Source: Luminiphilus sp. (GTDB taxonomy: Bacteria; Pseudomonadota; Gammaproteobacteria; Pseudomonadales; Halieaceae). From it: a stretch of 48,574 nucleotides of DNA. Of this stretch, positions 17,873-27,221 are shown piece by piece; positions within the stretch are counted from its first letter, which is position 1, and every line of letters starts with the position of its first letter. A model generated the notes under the pieces. The model was given only the letters and a program-made list of their open reading frames with translations, was not told the origin of the DNA and searched no databases. Position numbers and translations under genes: made by a program. The DNA is taken from assembly GCA_012270045.1 (NCBI GenBank), contig JAAXJC010000035.1, forward strand, positions 495 to 49,068, in the 5' to 3' direction.

Positions 17873-17920
17873 AATGTAACGTAAACTTACCATAAAAAAA
17901 CGAGAAGTAAAGGTTACATT
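17873..17920 (-). promoter_or_regulatory. Operator/promoter of second XRE module
   Basis: Outer inverted arms AATGTAAC (17873-17880) and GTTACATT (17913-17920) enclose a GTAA-AC-TTAC near-palindrome (17881-17890) and an AGTAAA element. On the minus strand TTTACT (17906-17911) and TAAGTT (17884-17889), 16 bp apart, make a plausible promoter. The TGTAA/TTACA core resembles the TTTACAT repeats of the first module, consistent with related XRE proteins binding both (inference). Confidence 0.5.
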
Positions 17921-18084
17921 TTGGTCTTCGCCCAGCAGTGGGTGTCTTACCGCCGGCCGTTACCCGGGCCGTGCTGCTATCGGCGTGGTCGGAAATTGCT
18001 GTCTAACCGGCTACTGCTTTCAGGGGTTGAAAGTGTATGGCAGGCCAGTGTTCCCACTGGGGATGGGCTCTTGGGGGTGGGCTC

Positions 18085-18801
18085 TTAACGACGGTTGGCG
18101 GCGCCCTGGATACCCACCCGGTTCTGCCCGTAACCGAAGGACACAATGCGGCTCAGTTCCGACAGGCTTCTGCCGCTCTGGTCCCGCAGGCCATTGAAGA
18201 AATCCTGGGCCGCACGCAGCGCACGCTGGCTGGTGATGCCCGAATCCACGATACCGTGGTTGCGCAGGAAGCCCTCGACATCCGCGGTCAGCAGGAAGGT
18301 GTCGACACCCAGTGTGCGCAGGGCGAAGGGGCCGGTATTACCCCCCAGCCGGCTGCCCTCTTTTTTCAGATACAGCCACAGGCCAATCACATCCTCTGCC
18401 GGCCAGTTCGCCACGAATGAGCCGAAGGACTCGCCCCGGCGACGCTCCGTATCGGCGATCATGGCGGCGTTGTCCCGAATGGTTTTCACTTTGCTGTGAT
18501 TGCGAATGATGGCGGGATTGGCGGCCTTCCGGTCCAGCATGTCGTCGGGCATCATCAATAGACGTTTAATGTCAAAGCCCCAAAACACCTCTTCAAAATC
18601 TTTCCATTTCTGGTCGACCACACGCCAGACAAAACCTGACTGAAAAACTTTACGGGTAAATTCCGCCAGATACCGGTCTGAGCCGAGCCGCGTGAGCTTT
18701 TTTCTGCTCGCAACCCGGGGCAGCAGGGACTCTACGGCCTGCTCGCCGCCCTTGCGTTCGCAGGCACGTTGGTAAAGGGTGTTGTAGTCGGGATGGCCCA
18801 T
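18085..18801 (-). CDS. DNA-3-methyladenine glycosylase I-like protein
   Basis: A 238-residue HhH-type glycosylase resembling Tag: YQRACERKGGEQAVESLLP, RYLAEFTRKVFQSGFVWRVV, and KWKDFEEVFWGFD, followed by a helical region ending in the LRNHGIVDSGITSQRALRAAQ segment. The frame is open upstream to 18984, but homology begins at about MGHPDYNTLYQ, so ATG 18801 is used; no strong ribosome site is seen there. The cysteine and histidine zinc ligands of E. coli Tag are not evident, placing it in the zinc-less branch. The role would be base-excision repair of alkylated adenine. Divergent from the sterol desaturase gene. Confidence 0.8.
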   Translation of the reverse strand: MGHPDYNTLYQRACERKGGEQAVESLLPRVASRKKLTRLGSDRYLAEFTRKVFQSGFVWRVVDQKWKDFEEVFWGFDIKRLLMMPDDMLDRKAANPAIIRNHSKVKTIRDNAAMIADTERRRGESFGSFVANWPAEDVIGLWLYLKKEGSRLGGNTGPFALRTLGVDTFLLTADVEGFLRNHGIVDSGITSQRALRAAQDFFNGLRDQSGRSLSELSRIVSFGYGQNRVGIQGAANRR

Positions 18802-19010
18802 GGACAGGATTGTACTGTGATCCGACCGGACCCGGGGGCAGGCTTCAGTTTTCTGTACAGCCAGGGAGAAGGCCGTCATCCGGGACAGAGCCCGGGGCAG
18901 GGCAGCCCTGACAACACCTGATTCGCCGGTGTCCTGTGCTGGGCCAGACCCATGGAATGTTGCAATAAAACCCGCCCAATCCATGCCCTGTCTTGGTTAC
19001 ACTTCCGGCC

Positions 19011-19853
19011 ATGGATTTGATGATGATGGCATTACCGCTGTTCGGGCTGTTGATGTTGGCCGAGGCAACCCTGACCAGCCTTCGTGGGCACAACGTCTAT
19101 GCCCTCAGGGACTTCGGTGGCTCCATGTCCCAACTCGGGATCAACATACTGGTGCGGCTGGCCCTGGGCGGGGCCATTATTGGCCTGCACTTTTTTCTGT
19201 ATCGGTTCCGGGTATTTGAGGTGCCCCAGGGACCCCTGGGCTGGCTGATCACCTTTATTGTCATCGACTTTGTTTTCTACTGGTATCACCGCGCTTCCCA
19301 CCGGGTGCGGTTTCTTTGGTGTGCCCATGTGGTCCACCATTCCAGCGAACATATGAATCTGGGTACTGCCCTGCGACAGTCACCGACGGGCCCATTTACC
19401 AAGGCGCTGTTTTACTGGCCGTTGCCGCTGCTGGGTTTTGATCCCCTGGTGATTGCCAGTGCCGGTGCACTTGCGACCCTGTACGGTTTCTGGACCCATA
19501 CCCAGGTGGTCAAGAAGCTCTGGGCACCCCTGGAGTGGCTGTTTGTGACCCCCTCCCACCATCGTGCACATCACGGGTCCAACCCCGAATACGTGGACCG
19601 GAACTACGGTAATTTCCTGATGGTGTGGGATCGGTTGTTTGGCACCTTCCAGCCCGAGGTTGCCCCGGTTCGCTACGGTTTGATCAGCAACATTGACACC
19701 TATAACCCGCTGAAGATTGCTTTTGCAGAGTGGCTCAGATTGCTGCGTGATTCCCTTGCCGCGGTCTCACTCGGGCAGCTTTGGCAGCTCTGGTTACGCC
19801 CGCCCCGGGGCCAGCCCCAGACCCTGGCGGGAGCCGAAGCCGCGCACGAGTGA
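19011..19853 (+). CDS. Sterol desaturase / fatty acid hydroxylase family protein
   Basis: A 280-residue integral-membrane di-iron oxidase. The eight-histidine pattern is visible: HRASH near residue 93, HVVHHSSEH, then HTQ and HHRAHHGSNPEY in the C-terminal part. Several hydrophobic segments surround these. It hydroxylates or desaturates a lipid chain using O2; the substrate is unknown. A TTG at 18993 would add six residues, but ATG 19011 is the more natural start. It converges on the PQQ dehydrogenase gene, with only 7 bp between stops. Confidence 0.87.
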   Translation: MDLMMMALPLFGLLMLAEATLTSLRGHNVYALRDFGGSMSQLGINILVRLALGGAIIGLHFFLYRFRVFEVPQGPLGWLITFIVIDFVFYWYHRASHRVRFLWCAHVVHHSSEHMNLGTALRQSPTGPFTKALFYWPLPLLGFDPLVIASAGALATLYGFWTHTQVVKKLWAPLEWLFVTPSHHRAHHGSNPEYVDRNYGNFLMVWDRLFGTFQPEVAPVRYGLISNIDTYNPLKIAFAEWLRLLRDSLAAVSLGQLWQLWLRPPRGQPQTLAGAEAAHE

Positions 19854-19860
19854 GCGGCGC

Positions 19861-22071
19861 TCAGTTCGCGGCCACGGCATCGTCGCCGGGTGCGTCGGCA
19901 TCACCCCGGGCAACCGCGTCCCAGGCCTGCTTGACCACGTAGGCCCGAATGGCATCCGTATCCTCCTTGCTGAGCCGATCGGCAACTCCCATCATGCCCT
20001 GGGCGCTGAGGGCTCCATCGCGCACCACTGCGTCCCAGCCGGTGTCCGTTGCGGTAACAGCCGACCAGCGCAGGTCGGGCAGCACCCCCGAGCTGATGGC
20101 GAAGGCGCCGTGGCACCATTGGCAATTGGCCGCGTACATGGATAGGCCGTGCAGCTGCTGGGCCTCATCACCCAGCAGCGGGCTCTTGGGTGTTCTGGCG
20201 ATACCCATATCCAGAGGCTTGGGTAATGTGCCGGTGCCCCCGAGCTTGAAGGCCAGAACCCGGCCCAGTTCCGGCGTTACGGCATCTTCGAAAAGCAGTC
20301 CAAAGCCCATGGCGATGGTGCTGCCCCAGCCGGAGAGGACAGCCATGTACTGCTCCCCGTCGACCTCGTAGGTCACGGGTGCCGCACCGGGTCCTCCAAC
20401 CAAGCCATGGGACCAGACTCGGGCGCCGGTCTCGGCGTCGTAGGCCACCAGTTCACCGCCTTTGTTGGCCTGGAAGACCAGGCCGCTCGCCAGGGACAGT
20501 GTGCCGCCGTTAAACGGCACTGGAAACGGCACCGCCCAGCGCGGCTCGGCTTTGACCGGATCCCAGGCCAGCAGTGCACCGCCTGCAGAGCTGCGCAGTT
20601 CACCCAGCATTTCGTTGGGCATGGCCAGGGGCCAGCCCGCATCCTCCCGGAAATTGATGTTCCAGTTGCTCTCCGGGGCCTCTTCCCCATCGGGGCGGCT
20701 GAACAGGCCCGGTAGGACGTTGGTGGGTATGTAGACCAGTCCGGTATCGGGGTTATAGGACATGGGGTGCCAGTTATGGGCCCCCGTGGGCCCGGGCAGC
20801 ATGACGAAGTCTTCCTCCAGACTACGGGCTTCCGGTACTTCTATGGGCCTGCCGTTTTCATCGATGCCGGTGGCCCAGCTCATCTCTGCAAACGGCGTCG
20901 CGGAAATCAGTTCGCCATCGGCGGCATCAAGGATGTAGAAGAATCCGTTTTTGGGTGCCTGCATGACCACGCGACGGTCGGCACCGTCCGGGCCCAGGGG
21001 CAGGTCCGCAAGCACCATGGGCTGGGTCGCCGTGTAGTCCCAGGTGTCCCGGGGCGTGGTTTGGTAATGCCAGCGGTAGGCGCCGGTATCGGCGTCCACG
21101 GCGACTATCGAAGCCAGAAACAGGTTGTCGCCGTTACTGTCCGGGTCTCGGATCTGGGCATTCCAGGGCGAGCCATTGCCCACGCCCAGTAACACCTGAT
21201 CGTTGGCCGCGTCATAAACAATGGTGTCCCACACCGTGCCGCCGCCACCTTCCGTGGTCCAGGCCCCGGTATCGCCCCAGGTCTCGTTGGCGAGTTGAGC
21301 AAAAATGGCGTCCGACGCGGCCCCGTCGGGCTCCTTGTTCGGGTTGGGCACCGTGTAGAACCGCCAGGCCTGCTCACCGGTTGCCGCGTCGTAGGCCGTT
21401 ACATAGCCGCGAACCCCCAGTTCGGCACCGCCGTTACCGATGATGACTTTGTCTTTGAAGACCCGGGGCGCACCGGTGATGGTATAGGGCAGGGACTGGT
21501 CAACCGTGACCTGGCTCCACACCACCTCCCCGGTGCTGGCGTCCAGCGCCTCCAGCCGTCCATCGAACACGCCGACATACACCTTGCCGTCGTATACAGC
21601 GACGCCGCGATTGACCACATCACAGCAGCCCTTGGCCGCGGCTTCCCCTGACACACCAGGGTCATAGACCCAGAGCTCCTCACCGCTGCGTGCGTCCAGT
21701 GCATAGACCACCGACCAGGCGCCGCTGACATACATGGTTCCGTCGACAACGATGGGGGTTGCTTCAACCCCCCGGGGCTTTTTCATTTCATAGACCCACC
21801 CGATGCCCAGGTCGGACAGGGTGTCGCGGTTAATTTTGGTCAGGGCTGAGTGGCGGGTCTCATCGTAGGAACCGCCATAGGTTAGCCATTGCTCAGGTTC
21901 CCGTGATGCATTCTCCAGGCGCGCCCGGCTGATGTTGCCGGCGCCAGGGCTCGCCTCAACGGGTCCACCGGTGCTTTCGGCTGTGGGTTTGGTGTTGGCT
22001 TGTTCGCCACCACAGCCGCCCACCAGTGCACACAGCCCGAGTAGCAACATCCAGCCCAAGGTATTGTTCAT
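19861..22071 (-). CDS. PQQ-dependent quinohaemoprotein alcohol dehydrogenase, lipoprotein
   Basis: A 736-residue periplasmic alcohol dehydrogenase with an eight-bladed PQQ propeller and a C-terminal cytochrome c domain (type II). Vicinal cysteines KGCCDVV form the disulfide next to PQQ, TGAPRVF and GAELGVRGYV are blade motifs, RDTWDYTATQP holds the catalytic aspartate, and CQWCHG binds haem. The ATG at 22071 is chosen for its strong GGGGGA site; it starts a lipoprotein signal ending LVGGC, so the enzyme may be membrane-anchored. Third gene in line after the amidase and fused dehydrogenase, with a 146-bp gap that may hold its own promoter. Confidence 0.93.
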   Translation of the reverse strand: MNNTLGWMLLLGLCALVGGCGGEQANTKPTAESTGGPVEASPGAGNISRARLENASREPEQWLTYGGSYDETRHSALTKINRDTLSDLGIGWVYEMKKPRGVEATPIVVDGTMYVSGAWSVVYALDARSGEELWVYDPGVSGEAAAKGCCDVVNRGVAVYDGKVYVGVFDGRLEALDASTGEVVWSQVTVDQSLPYTITGAPRVFKDKVIIGNGGAELGVRGYVTAYDAATGEQAWRFYTVPNPNKEPDGAASDAIFAQLANETWGDTGAWTTEGGGGTVWDTIVYDAANDQVLLGVGNGSPWNAQIRDPDSNGDNLFLASIVAVDADTGAYRWHYQTTPRDTWDYTATQPMVLADLPLGPDGADRRVVMQAPKNGFFYILDAADGELISATPFAEMSWATGIDENGRPIEVPEARSLEEDFVMLPGPTGAHNWHPMSYNPDTGLVYIPTNVLPGLFSRPDGEEAPESNWNINFREDAGWPLAMPNEMLGELRSSAGGALLAWDPVKAEPRWAVPFPVPFNGGTLSLASGLVFQANKGGELVAYDAETGARVWSHGLVGGPGAAPVTYEVDGEQYMAVLSGWGSTIAMGFGLLFEDAVTPELGRVLAFKLGGTGTLPKPLDMGIARTPKSPLLGDEAQQLHGLSMYAANCQWCHGAFAISSGVLPDLRWSAVTATDTGWDAVVRDGALSAQGMMGVADRLSKEDTDAIRAYVVKQAWDAVARGDADAPGDDAVAAN

Positions 22072-22217
22072 ATCGTCCCCCTTACAAACCCTACGACATA
22101 TATTTTTTGCACAGCAGAATCTGGCATGCCGTCGACACCATGGCAACGGTTTTTGCCGGCAGAGAGCCGAATCCCCGTCGTTGCAACCACCCTGGCAACT
22201 GACTGGGTATTGCTAGC

Positions 22218-24329
22218 TCATTCCGATGCAATCCCTGCTGTACCGGTATTGGCTGACATGAAGCGCGGCAGCAAACCCCGGTGACCCAGCAGCTGAACAA
22301 ACTCTGTCATGCGCGCCTCGCGATAGGCCGCGGTATCCATGTCCCGGTAGTCGAAGAAGCCCTGACCCTCCCGGACCCCGTTGCGCCCGGCCCGCATATT
22401 TTCGGCCACGATGTCCGGGGGACCATAGCGGGGGTCTAGGTTGTCAGCGAGATAGTTGGAGGCGTAGTACAGAATGTCGCCGCCGCCCCAATCAATAAAT
22501 TCCAGCAGCCCAAGAACTGCGTAACGTGGACCGAAGCCGTTGCGCACGGCCTTGTCGATGTCCTCGGCACTCGCGACACCATCGGCTACGAGACGGGCGG
22601 CCTCGTTCAGCGCCAGGGACTGGATTCTGGGTACGATATAGCCGGGGGAGGCCGAGCAGACTACGGTCACTTTGCCTATGGTGTGCAGGGATTCCTGCAG
22701 CAACGCCAGTGCCCGGTCATCCACTGAGGCTTCACAACTGAGTTCCACCAGGGGAATCAGGTGGGCGGGATTGAGCCAGTGGGCATTGATGCAGCGTTGG
22801 GGATGATCCAGGCGTTTGGCCAGATCGGATACCAGGAAGGTCGAGGTGGTTGAAGCGACCACCGCATCGTCCCGGGCCACCTCCGACGCGTATCTGAATG
22901 CCCGCTCCTTGGCATCCATACGCTCTGGAACGGCCTCGTAGACGATATCGCAGCGACCGAGTTCCGTAGCCCCCTGGGCCATTGACAGGTAGCTGACCCG
23001 CTCCATCACCCGGGATATCTGTTCGCTGCTGAGAAGCCCAACCCGGGCAAGAAAAGCAAGGTCCCGGCGCAGTTCCTCATCGGCGTCCGAGAACAGTCGC
23101 TGCCGATCGGCATCGTCCCGGTCTTTGGCATCCACCAGCAATACCGGCACTCCGGCAAAGGCATAGGCCAGTGCAATGCCCCGCCCCATGCGACCGGCGC
23201 CGATGATACCGATGGGTGCTTTTTCCTCTGTTACAGGGGAGGTGGTAAAGCCCTGCTGCAGTAGTGTGTTGAGCTGCTCCCGGGTCATGTGGGACAGGCC
23301 TAAAGTTTCCAGCGTGCGGCCCGTCTCGTATAAGTCCTGTTCGGCCACAGGGCAGGCAATGTTCAGCAGGCCCTCGGTGACCGGCATCTGAATCCCGGCC
23401 CACCGACCTACCGAAACCAGCAGCGACAGGCCAAGGCGGGTGTCTTCCACCATGTACCGGTGCTGCTGTAGGTCGATGTCCTCGCGCCAGTCACCGCTGT
23501 CTGTCAGGCGCTCGTGGGCGGCGCGCCCGTACATCCACTCGTCGGCCTGCGGTGAGGTGTCGTAGTGATCCCGCAGGGGGAAATGCGGGGCGGAGAAGCC
23601 CAGGGCTTCCCGCAGGGCCACCCGTTCCCCGTCGAGGGCATCGGTCACCCGTCTAATGGCCGGCTGGGTGCCCTCGTTGTGAATATCCCAGGCCTCGAAA
23701 TGTTCCAGTGGGCCGGCGTTCATCAGAATCAGTGGCGGATGGATGATGGGTCCGGCGTTCATCAGGGCGCCACTGAGTGCGTTCTCGCAGCGCTCAACGG
23801 GGTAGGCCTGGGCAATTACCCCCAGCGCCCTGTCGGTTTCACGCGCCGGCCAGACACCGGTGGGCAGTCGTGTCGCATAGCCGCTGATCACGACCCGGTC
23901 CTCGGCATGCTTGCGCGCAAGGTAGGGTAGGGTCCCGGTCTCGGCGAAACTGACGGCCGCCGTATTGCCTGACTGCGCCAGTGCCCGGGCAAACAGGAAA
24001 CTGCCAAAGGTGCCGGGAGGCAAAAAGACAACCTGCCCGTCTTCCAAATAGGGGGCGACCTGCTCGGACAGGGATTCGTGGGTGGTGGATGGCAGCGGGA
24101 TGACAATCAGTTCGGCGCCGGTAATGGCCGTGCCAAGATCGGTGGTGGGGCAGGCGATGGCGACCTCCCGTTCCCCCCGAAAGTCCTTGACCTTGATTGT
24201 CTTGCCCGTCAGCACGGGCTCGAAGGCAGCGGCGTCCCGGCGCCAGAATCGGACGCTGTGACCCTGCTCAGTCAGGTGGACCGCGGCGGCGTAACAGCCA
24301 TGGCCGCCCCCGAGAACAGCTATCTGCAT
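22218..24329 (-). CDS. Opine dehydrogenase / 3-hydroxyacyl-CoA dehydrogenase fusion
   Basis: A 703-residue protein with two Rossmann dehydrogenases in one chain. Residues 1-365 resemble NAD-dependent octopine/nopaline dehydrogenases: VLGGGHGCYAAAVHL at the start, IPLPSTTHES, and the NAGPIIHPP motif with the catalytic histidine near 197. From about 371 the second unit is a 3-hydroxyacyl-CoA dehydrogenase: GIIGAGRMGRG, YEAVPE, INAHWLNPAH with its catalytic histidine, LVEL, and a C-terminal domain with GFGPRYAVLGLLEFID. No frameshift separates them. The upstream amidase overlaps by 10 bp. Substrate unknown; both halves may act on an N-substituted amino acid or hydroxy acid (inference). Confidence 0.85.
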   Translation of the reverse strand: MQIAVLGGGHGCYAAAVHLTEQGHSVRFWRRDAAAFEPVLTGKTIKVKDFRGEREVAIACPTTDLGTAITGAELIVIPLPSTTHESLSEQVAPYLEDGQVVFLPPGTFGSFLFARALAQSGNTAAVSFAETGTLPYLARKHAEDRVVISGYATRLPTGVWPARETDRALGVIAQAYPVERCENALSGALMNAGPIIHPPLILMNAGPLEHFEAWDIHNEGTQPAIRRVTDALDGERVALREALGFSAPHFPLRDHYDTSPQADEWMYGRAAHERLTDSGDWREDIDLQQHRYMVEDTRLGLSLLVSVGRWAGIQMPVTEGLLNIACPVAEQDLYETGRTLETLGLSHMTREQLNTLLQQGFTTSPVTEEKAPIGIIGAGRMGRGIALAYAFAGVPVLLVDAKDRDDADRQRLFSDADEELRRDLAFLARVGLLSSEQISRVMERVSYLSMAQGATELGRCDIVYEAVPERMDAKERAFRYASEVARDDAVVASTTSTFLVSDLAKRLDHPQRCINAHWLNPAHLIPLVELSCEASVDDRALALLQESLHTIGKVTVVCSASPGYIVPRIQSLALNEAARLVADGVASAEDIDKAVRNGFGPRYAVLGLLEFIDWGGGDILYYASNYLADNLDPRYGPPDIVAENMRAGRNGVREGQGFFDYRDMDTAAYREARMTEFVQLLGHRGLLPRFMSANTGTAGIASE

Positions 24330-25738
24330 GGTAACTCTCCCAGTAGTGGAGTGATGGCGGGCACTGCTGATTCTATTTGCTCGGCAATCGCGAGGCAGTC
24401 CAGGTCCCGAAACGGTGCGCTGATCACCTGCACGGCCTGGGGCAACCCTTCGCTGATTCCCACCGGCACCACGGCCGACGGCAATCCCAGCGCGTTTACC
24501 GGCACCACCATGCGCATGGTCTCGATCAGGGCACGGGTGCTGTCGGGGGAGGACAGATCACAGTCAATAGCTTGGGGTGGTTCGGTACTTATCGGTGCAA
24601 TCATGGCGGCGTAGCGGTTAAAGAAGGCCTGCCACTCTCTCAGCAGGCCCGTTCGTTCGGACAAGGCCTTTTGATAGTTCTCGGGTGACAGCTCAGCCTC
24701 TGCCTGACCGTAATGCTCCAGAACAGTACGAAGGGCGGTGCCGCAGATGGCCTCGACATCGGGTTTCAAGCCGGTGAGCAGTTCATGAAGACAGACCAGG
24801 CGCCAGATGCGAAAGGCATCCTCCAGTCGAGGCGGCGGGACTTCTTCAATAACGAAGCCCTGCTGCGCCAGAATATCCGCCGCCGCCCGCACACCCGCCG
24901 CCACCTGGGGATGAACCCCCGCGCCCATGGGGTCGACCACAAGGGCCAGGGGCAGTCCCGCTTCGGCTTCGCACGCCAGTGGTCGCCGGACATGCCAGGG
25001 GTCCCAGGAGTGATCACCGACCATGCACTGCAGACCGAGCCGGACGTCGGCGATGCGCCGTGCCATGGGGCCGTCTGTGTTCATCAACTGCACGCCGATG
25101 GCGGGCTCGGGTTGGGTCGGTGTCCAGTCGGGTACCCGGCCAAGGGAGGGCTTCAGTGAGGCCACGCCACAACACTGGGCCGGGTGTCGCAGGGACCCTC
25201 CCAGGTCCGTGCCGTGACCCAGGGGCACCATACCGGTGGCCAGGGCGACGGCGGTGCCGCCGCTTGATCCGCCCGGGGTCAGCGCCCTGTCCCAGGGATT
25301 CAGGGTTTGCCCAAAGACATCGTTGTTGGTTTCCCAACGACAGCAGAACTCGGGGGTATTTGATCGGGCCAACACAATCGCCCCGGCGTCCAGCCAGTTT
25401 TGCACGCAGGGGGAGGATTGGGGGGCCACGTTGTCCAGCAGTGCCGAGCAGCCGTTGACGGTTGCCCAACCGCCCACATCGACGTTGGCTTTGATAACGG
25501 TCGGCAAGCCGTGCAGTGGGCCAAGGGCTTCACCCCGGGCAACCTGCAGGTCAGCCTGTTTGGCGGCAGCAAGTGCCTCCTCCGGGCGAATTTCCGTGAT
25601 CGCATTAACTGTGTCATTGGTCTGGGTGACGCGCTCTATGGAAGCCTGGACAACTTCCTGGCTGCTGAACTGGCCGGTCTTGATGCCCTGCACAATTTCT
25701 GTCGCACCGAGACGCCACAAAGCATCATCTGCCATCAA
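24320..25738 (-). CDS. Amidase-signature family hydrolase
   Basis: A 472-residue Ser-Ser-Lys amidase. The signature GGSSGGTAVALATGMVPLG and the downstream GTDLGGSLRHPA hold the catalytic cis-Ser and Ser nucleophile; the catalytic lysine is in LPTVIKANVDVGG. Length is typical. First gene of a minus-strand set, overlapping the fused dehydrogenase by 10 bp. It may release an amine or acid from an amide that the fused dehydrogenase then oxidises (inference). Substrate specificity cannot be read from sequence in this family. Confidence 0.9.
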   Translation of the reverse strand: MMADDALWRLGATEIVQGIKTGQFSSQEVVQASIERVTQTNDTVNAITEIRPEEALAAAKQADLQVARGEALGPLHGLPTVIKANVDVGGWATVNGCSALLDNVAPQSSPCVQNWLDAGAIVLARSNTPEFCCRWETNNDVFGQTLNPWDRALTPGGSSGGTAVALATGMVPLGHGTDLGGSLRHPAQCCGVASLKPSLGRVPDWTPTQPEPAIGVQLMNTDGPMARRIADVRLGLQCMVGDHSWDPWHVRRPLACEAEAGLPLALVVDPMGAGVHPQVAAGVRAAADILAQQGFVIEEVPPPRLEDAFRIWRLVCLHELLTGLKPDVEAICGTALRTVLEHYGQAEAELSPENYQKALSERTGLLREWQAFFNRYAAMIAPISTEPPQAIDCDLSSPDSTRALIETMRMVVPVNALGLPSAVVPVGISEGLPQAVQVISAPFRDLDCLAIAEQIESAVPAITPLLGELPCR

Positions 25739-25843
25739 CGAGACCTCCTCTCAGACACCTGGATATAGCCCTGGGGGTTGTAGTCCTATACTGGGCGCGA
25801 GGCGTAACTGAATACAAGAACAAATAACTATAGGAAACCCGTT

Positions 25844-26950
25844 ATGGAGATCACAGCCGCTGTCGTCAGTCAATCCGGGGGTGCTTTTGAGCTCGAGCAG
25901 CTGGAGCTGGCGCCACCACGGGAGGACGAAGTGCTGGTGCGGATTGTCGGCGTCGGGCTATGCCACACCGACCTGATTTGCAGGGATCAACTGTACCCCG
26001 TGCCCCTGCCAGCCGTCCTGGGTCACGAGGGCTCGGGGGTGGTGGAAGCGGTGGGTGGTGCCGTGACCGACCTGGTACCGGGGGACCATGTGGTCCTGAG
26101 TTTCCATGCCTGTGGAGACTGCAAGAACTGTGTCCGTGGGCTGCCAAGCCGCTGTGCCAACCTTTTTGACAGCAATTTTGCCGGGGCAAGGGCCGATGGC
26201 TCCTGTGCGCTCAGTCGGGAGGGCGGGGCGATACACGGGCATTTTTTTGCCCAGTCCTCCTTTGCGACCTATGCCCTCGCCAGTAGAAGCAATACGGTGA
26301 AGGTGGATTCGGACGTGCCGCTGGAACTGCTGGGACCACTGGGCTGTGGCCTGCAGACCGGGGCCGGGGCGGTAATTAACACCCTGAAACCCCAGGCGGG
26401 TAGCAGTTTGGCGGTCTTTGGCTGTGGATCGGTGGGTTTGGCGGCGGTGATGGCGGCAGCCCTGCAGGGCTGCGCAACCATCATCGCGGTGGAGCCCCAC
26501 GAGGCCCGACGTGCACTGGCCCTGGAGTTGGGCGCTACCCATGCCGTGAATCCCGGCGAGACCGACCCCGTGCAGGCTATTGTGGATTTGACCGAGGGCG
26601 GCAGCGATTTTTCCCTGGAGTGCACTGCAAATCCGGCGGTCCTCAGGCAGGCCGTGGACGCCCTCACGGTTACAGGGACCTGCGCGCTGATTGGCGCTGC
26701 GGCCATGGGCACCGAGGTCAGCCTCGACATGAACAGCATCATGTTCGGACGCACCGTGACCGGGGTGATTGAGGGCGACAGTATTCCCGGGCAGTTCATA
26801 CCTAAACTGGTTGCTCTCTACAAACAGGGACGCTTTCCAATCGACAAGCTCATCACCTTCTATTCCCTGGAGGACATCGAGCAGGCGGTACAGGATTCAG
26901 AGAGCGGGCGGGTTGTTAAGGCCGTACTGCGCCCGGGGGCAACCGCCTGA
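25844..26950 (+). CDS. Zinc-dependent (aryl-)alcohol dehydrogenase
   Basis: A 368-residue medium-chain zinc alcohol dehydrogenase. Catalytic zinc ligands are in GLCHTDL and LGHEGSG plus a later cysteine in GPLGCGLQTG. The structural-zinc cysteines are in CGDCKNCVRGLPSRC. The cofactor loop is VFGCGSVGLAAVM with E near AVEPHEA, indicating NAD preference. The overall pattern matches benzyl/aryl-alcohol dehydrogenases. It is divergent from the amidase operon with about 100 bp between starts, suggesting shared regulation. Confidence 0.92.
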   Translation: MEITAAVVSQSGGAFELEQLELAPPREDEVLVRIVGVGLCHTDLICRDQLYPVPLPAVLGHEGSGVVEAVGGAVTDLVPGDHVVLSFHACGDCKNCVRGLPSRCANLFDSNFAGARADGSCALSREGGAIHGHFFAQSSFATYALASRSNTVKVDSDVPLELLGPLGCGLQTGAGAVINTLKPQAGSSLAVFGCGSVGLAAVMAAALQGCATIIAVEPHEARRALALELGATHAVNPGETDPVQAIVDLTEGGSDFSLECTANPAVLRQAVDALTVTGTCALIGAAAMGTEVSLDMNSIMFGRTVTGVIEGDSIPGQFIPKLVALYKQGRFPIDKLITFYSLEDIEQAVQDSESGRVVKAVLRPGATA

Positions 26951-27221
26951 GGGCGTGACCCGCCGCCAGCAGGTCTGTGGAGGGATGCCCTGGTCCCTGT
27001 TTCCGAGCAGGATCACCAGCGGTTCGGAGTCAAAGCGCAGGCCTTGGTGGTAGAGCTATCTCCTTCCGTTCTGCACCGGCCACCCACCGTCAGTAACAGG
27101 GCCATTGGCAGCGGCTGCCAAACCACTTACCCTCGACTTGGGGTTGTGGTCGTGTAGTCCGGCATGAAATGGCGTCCCAACCCGAGTACGCGGTCACAAT
27201 AACCAGAACAGGTGGACTCGC

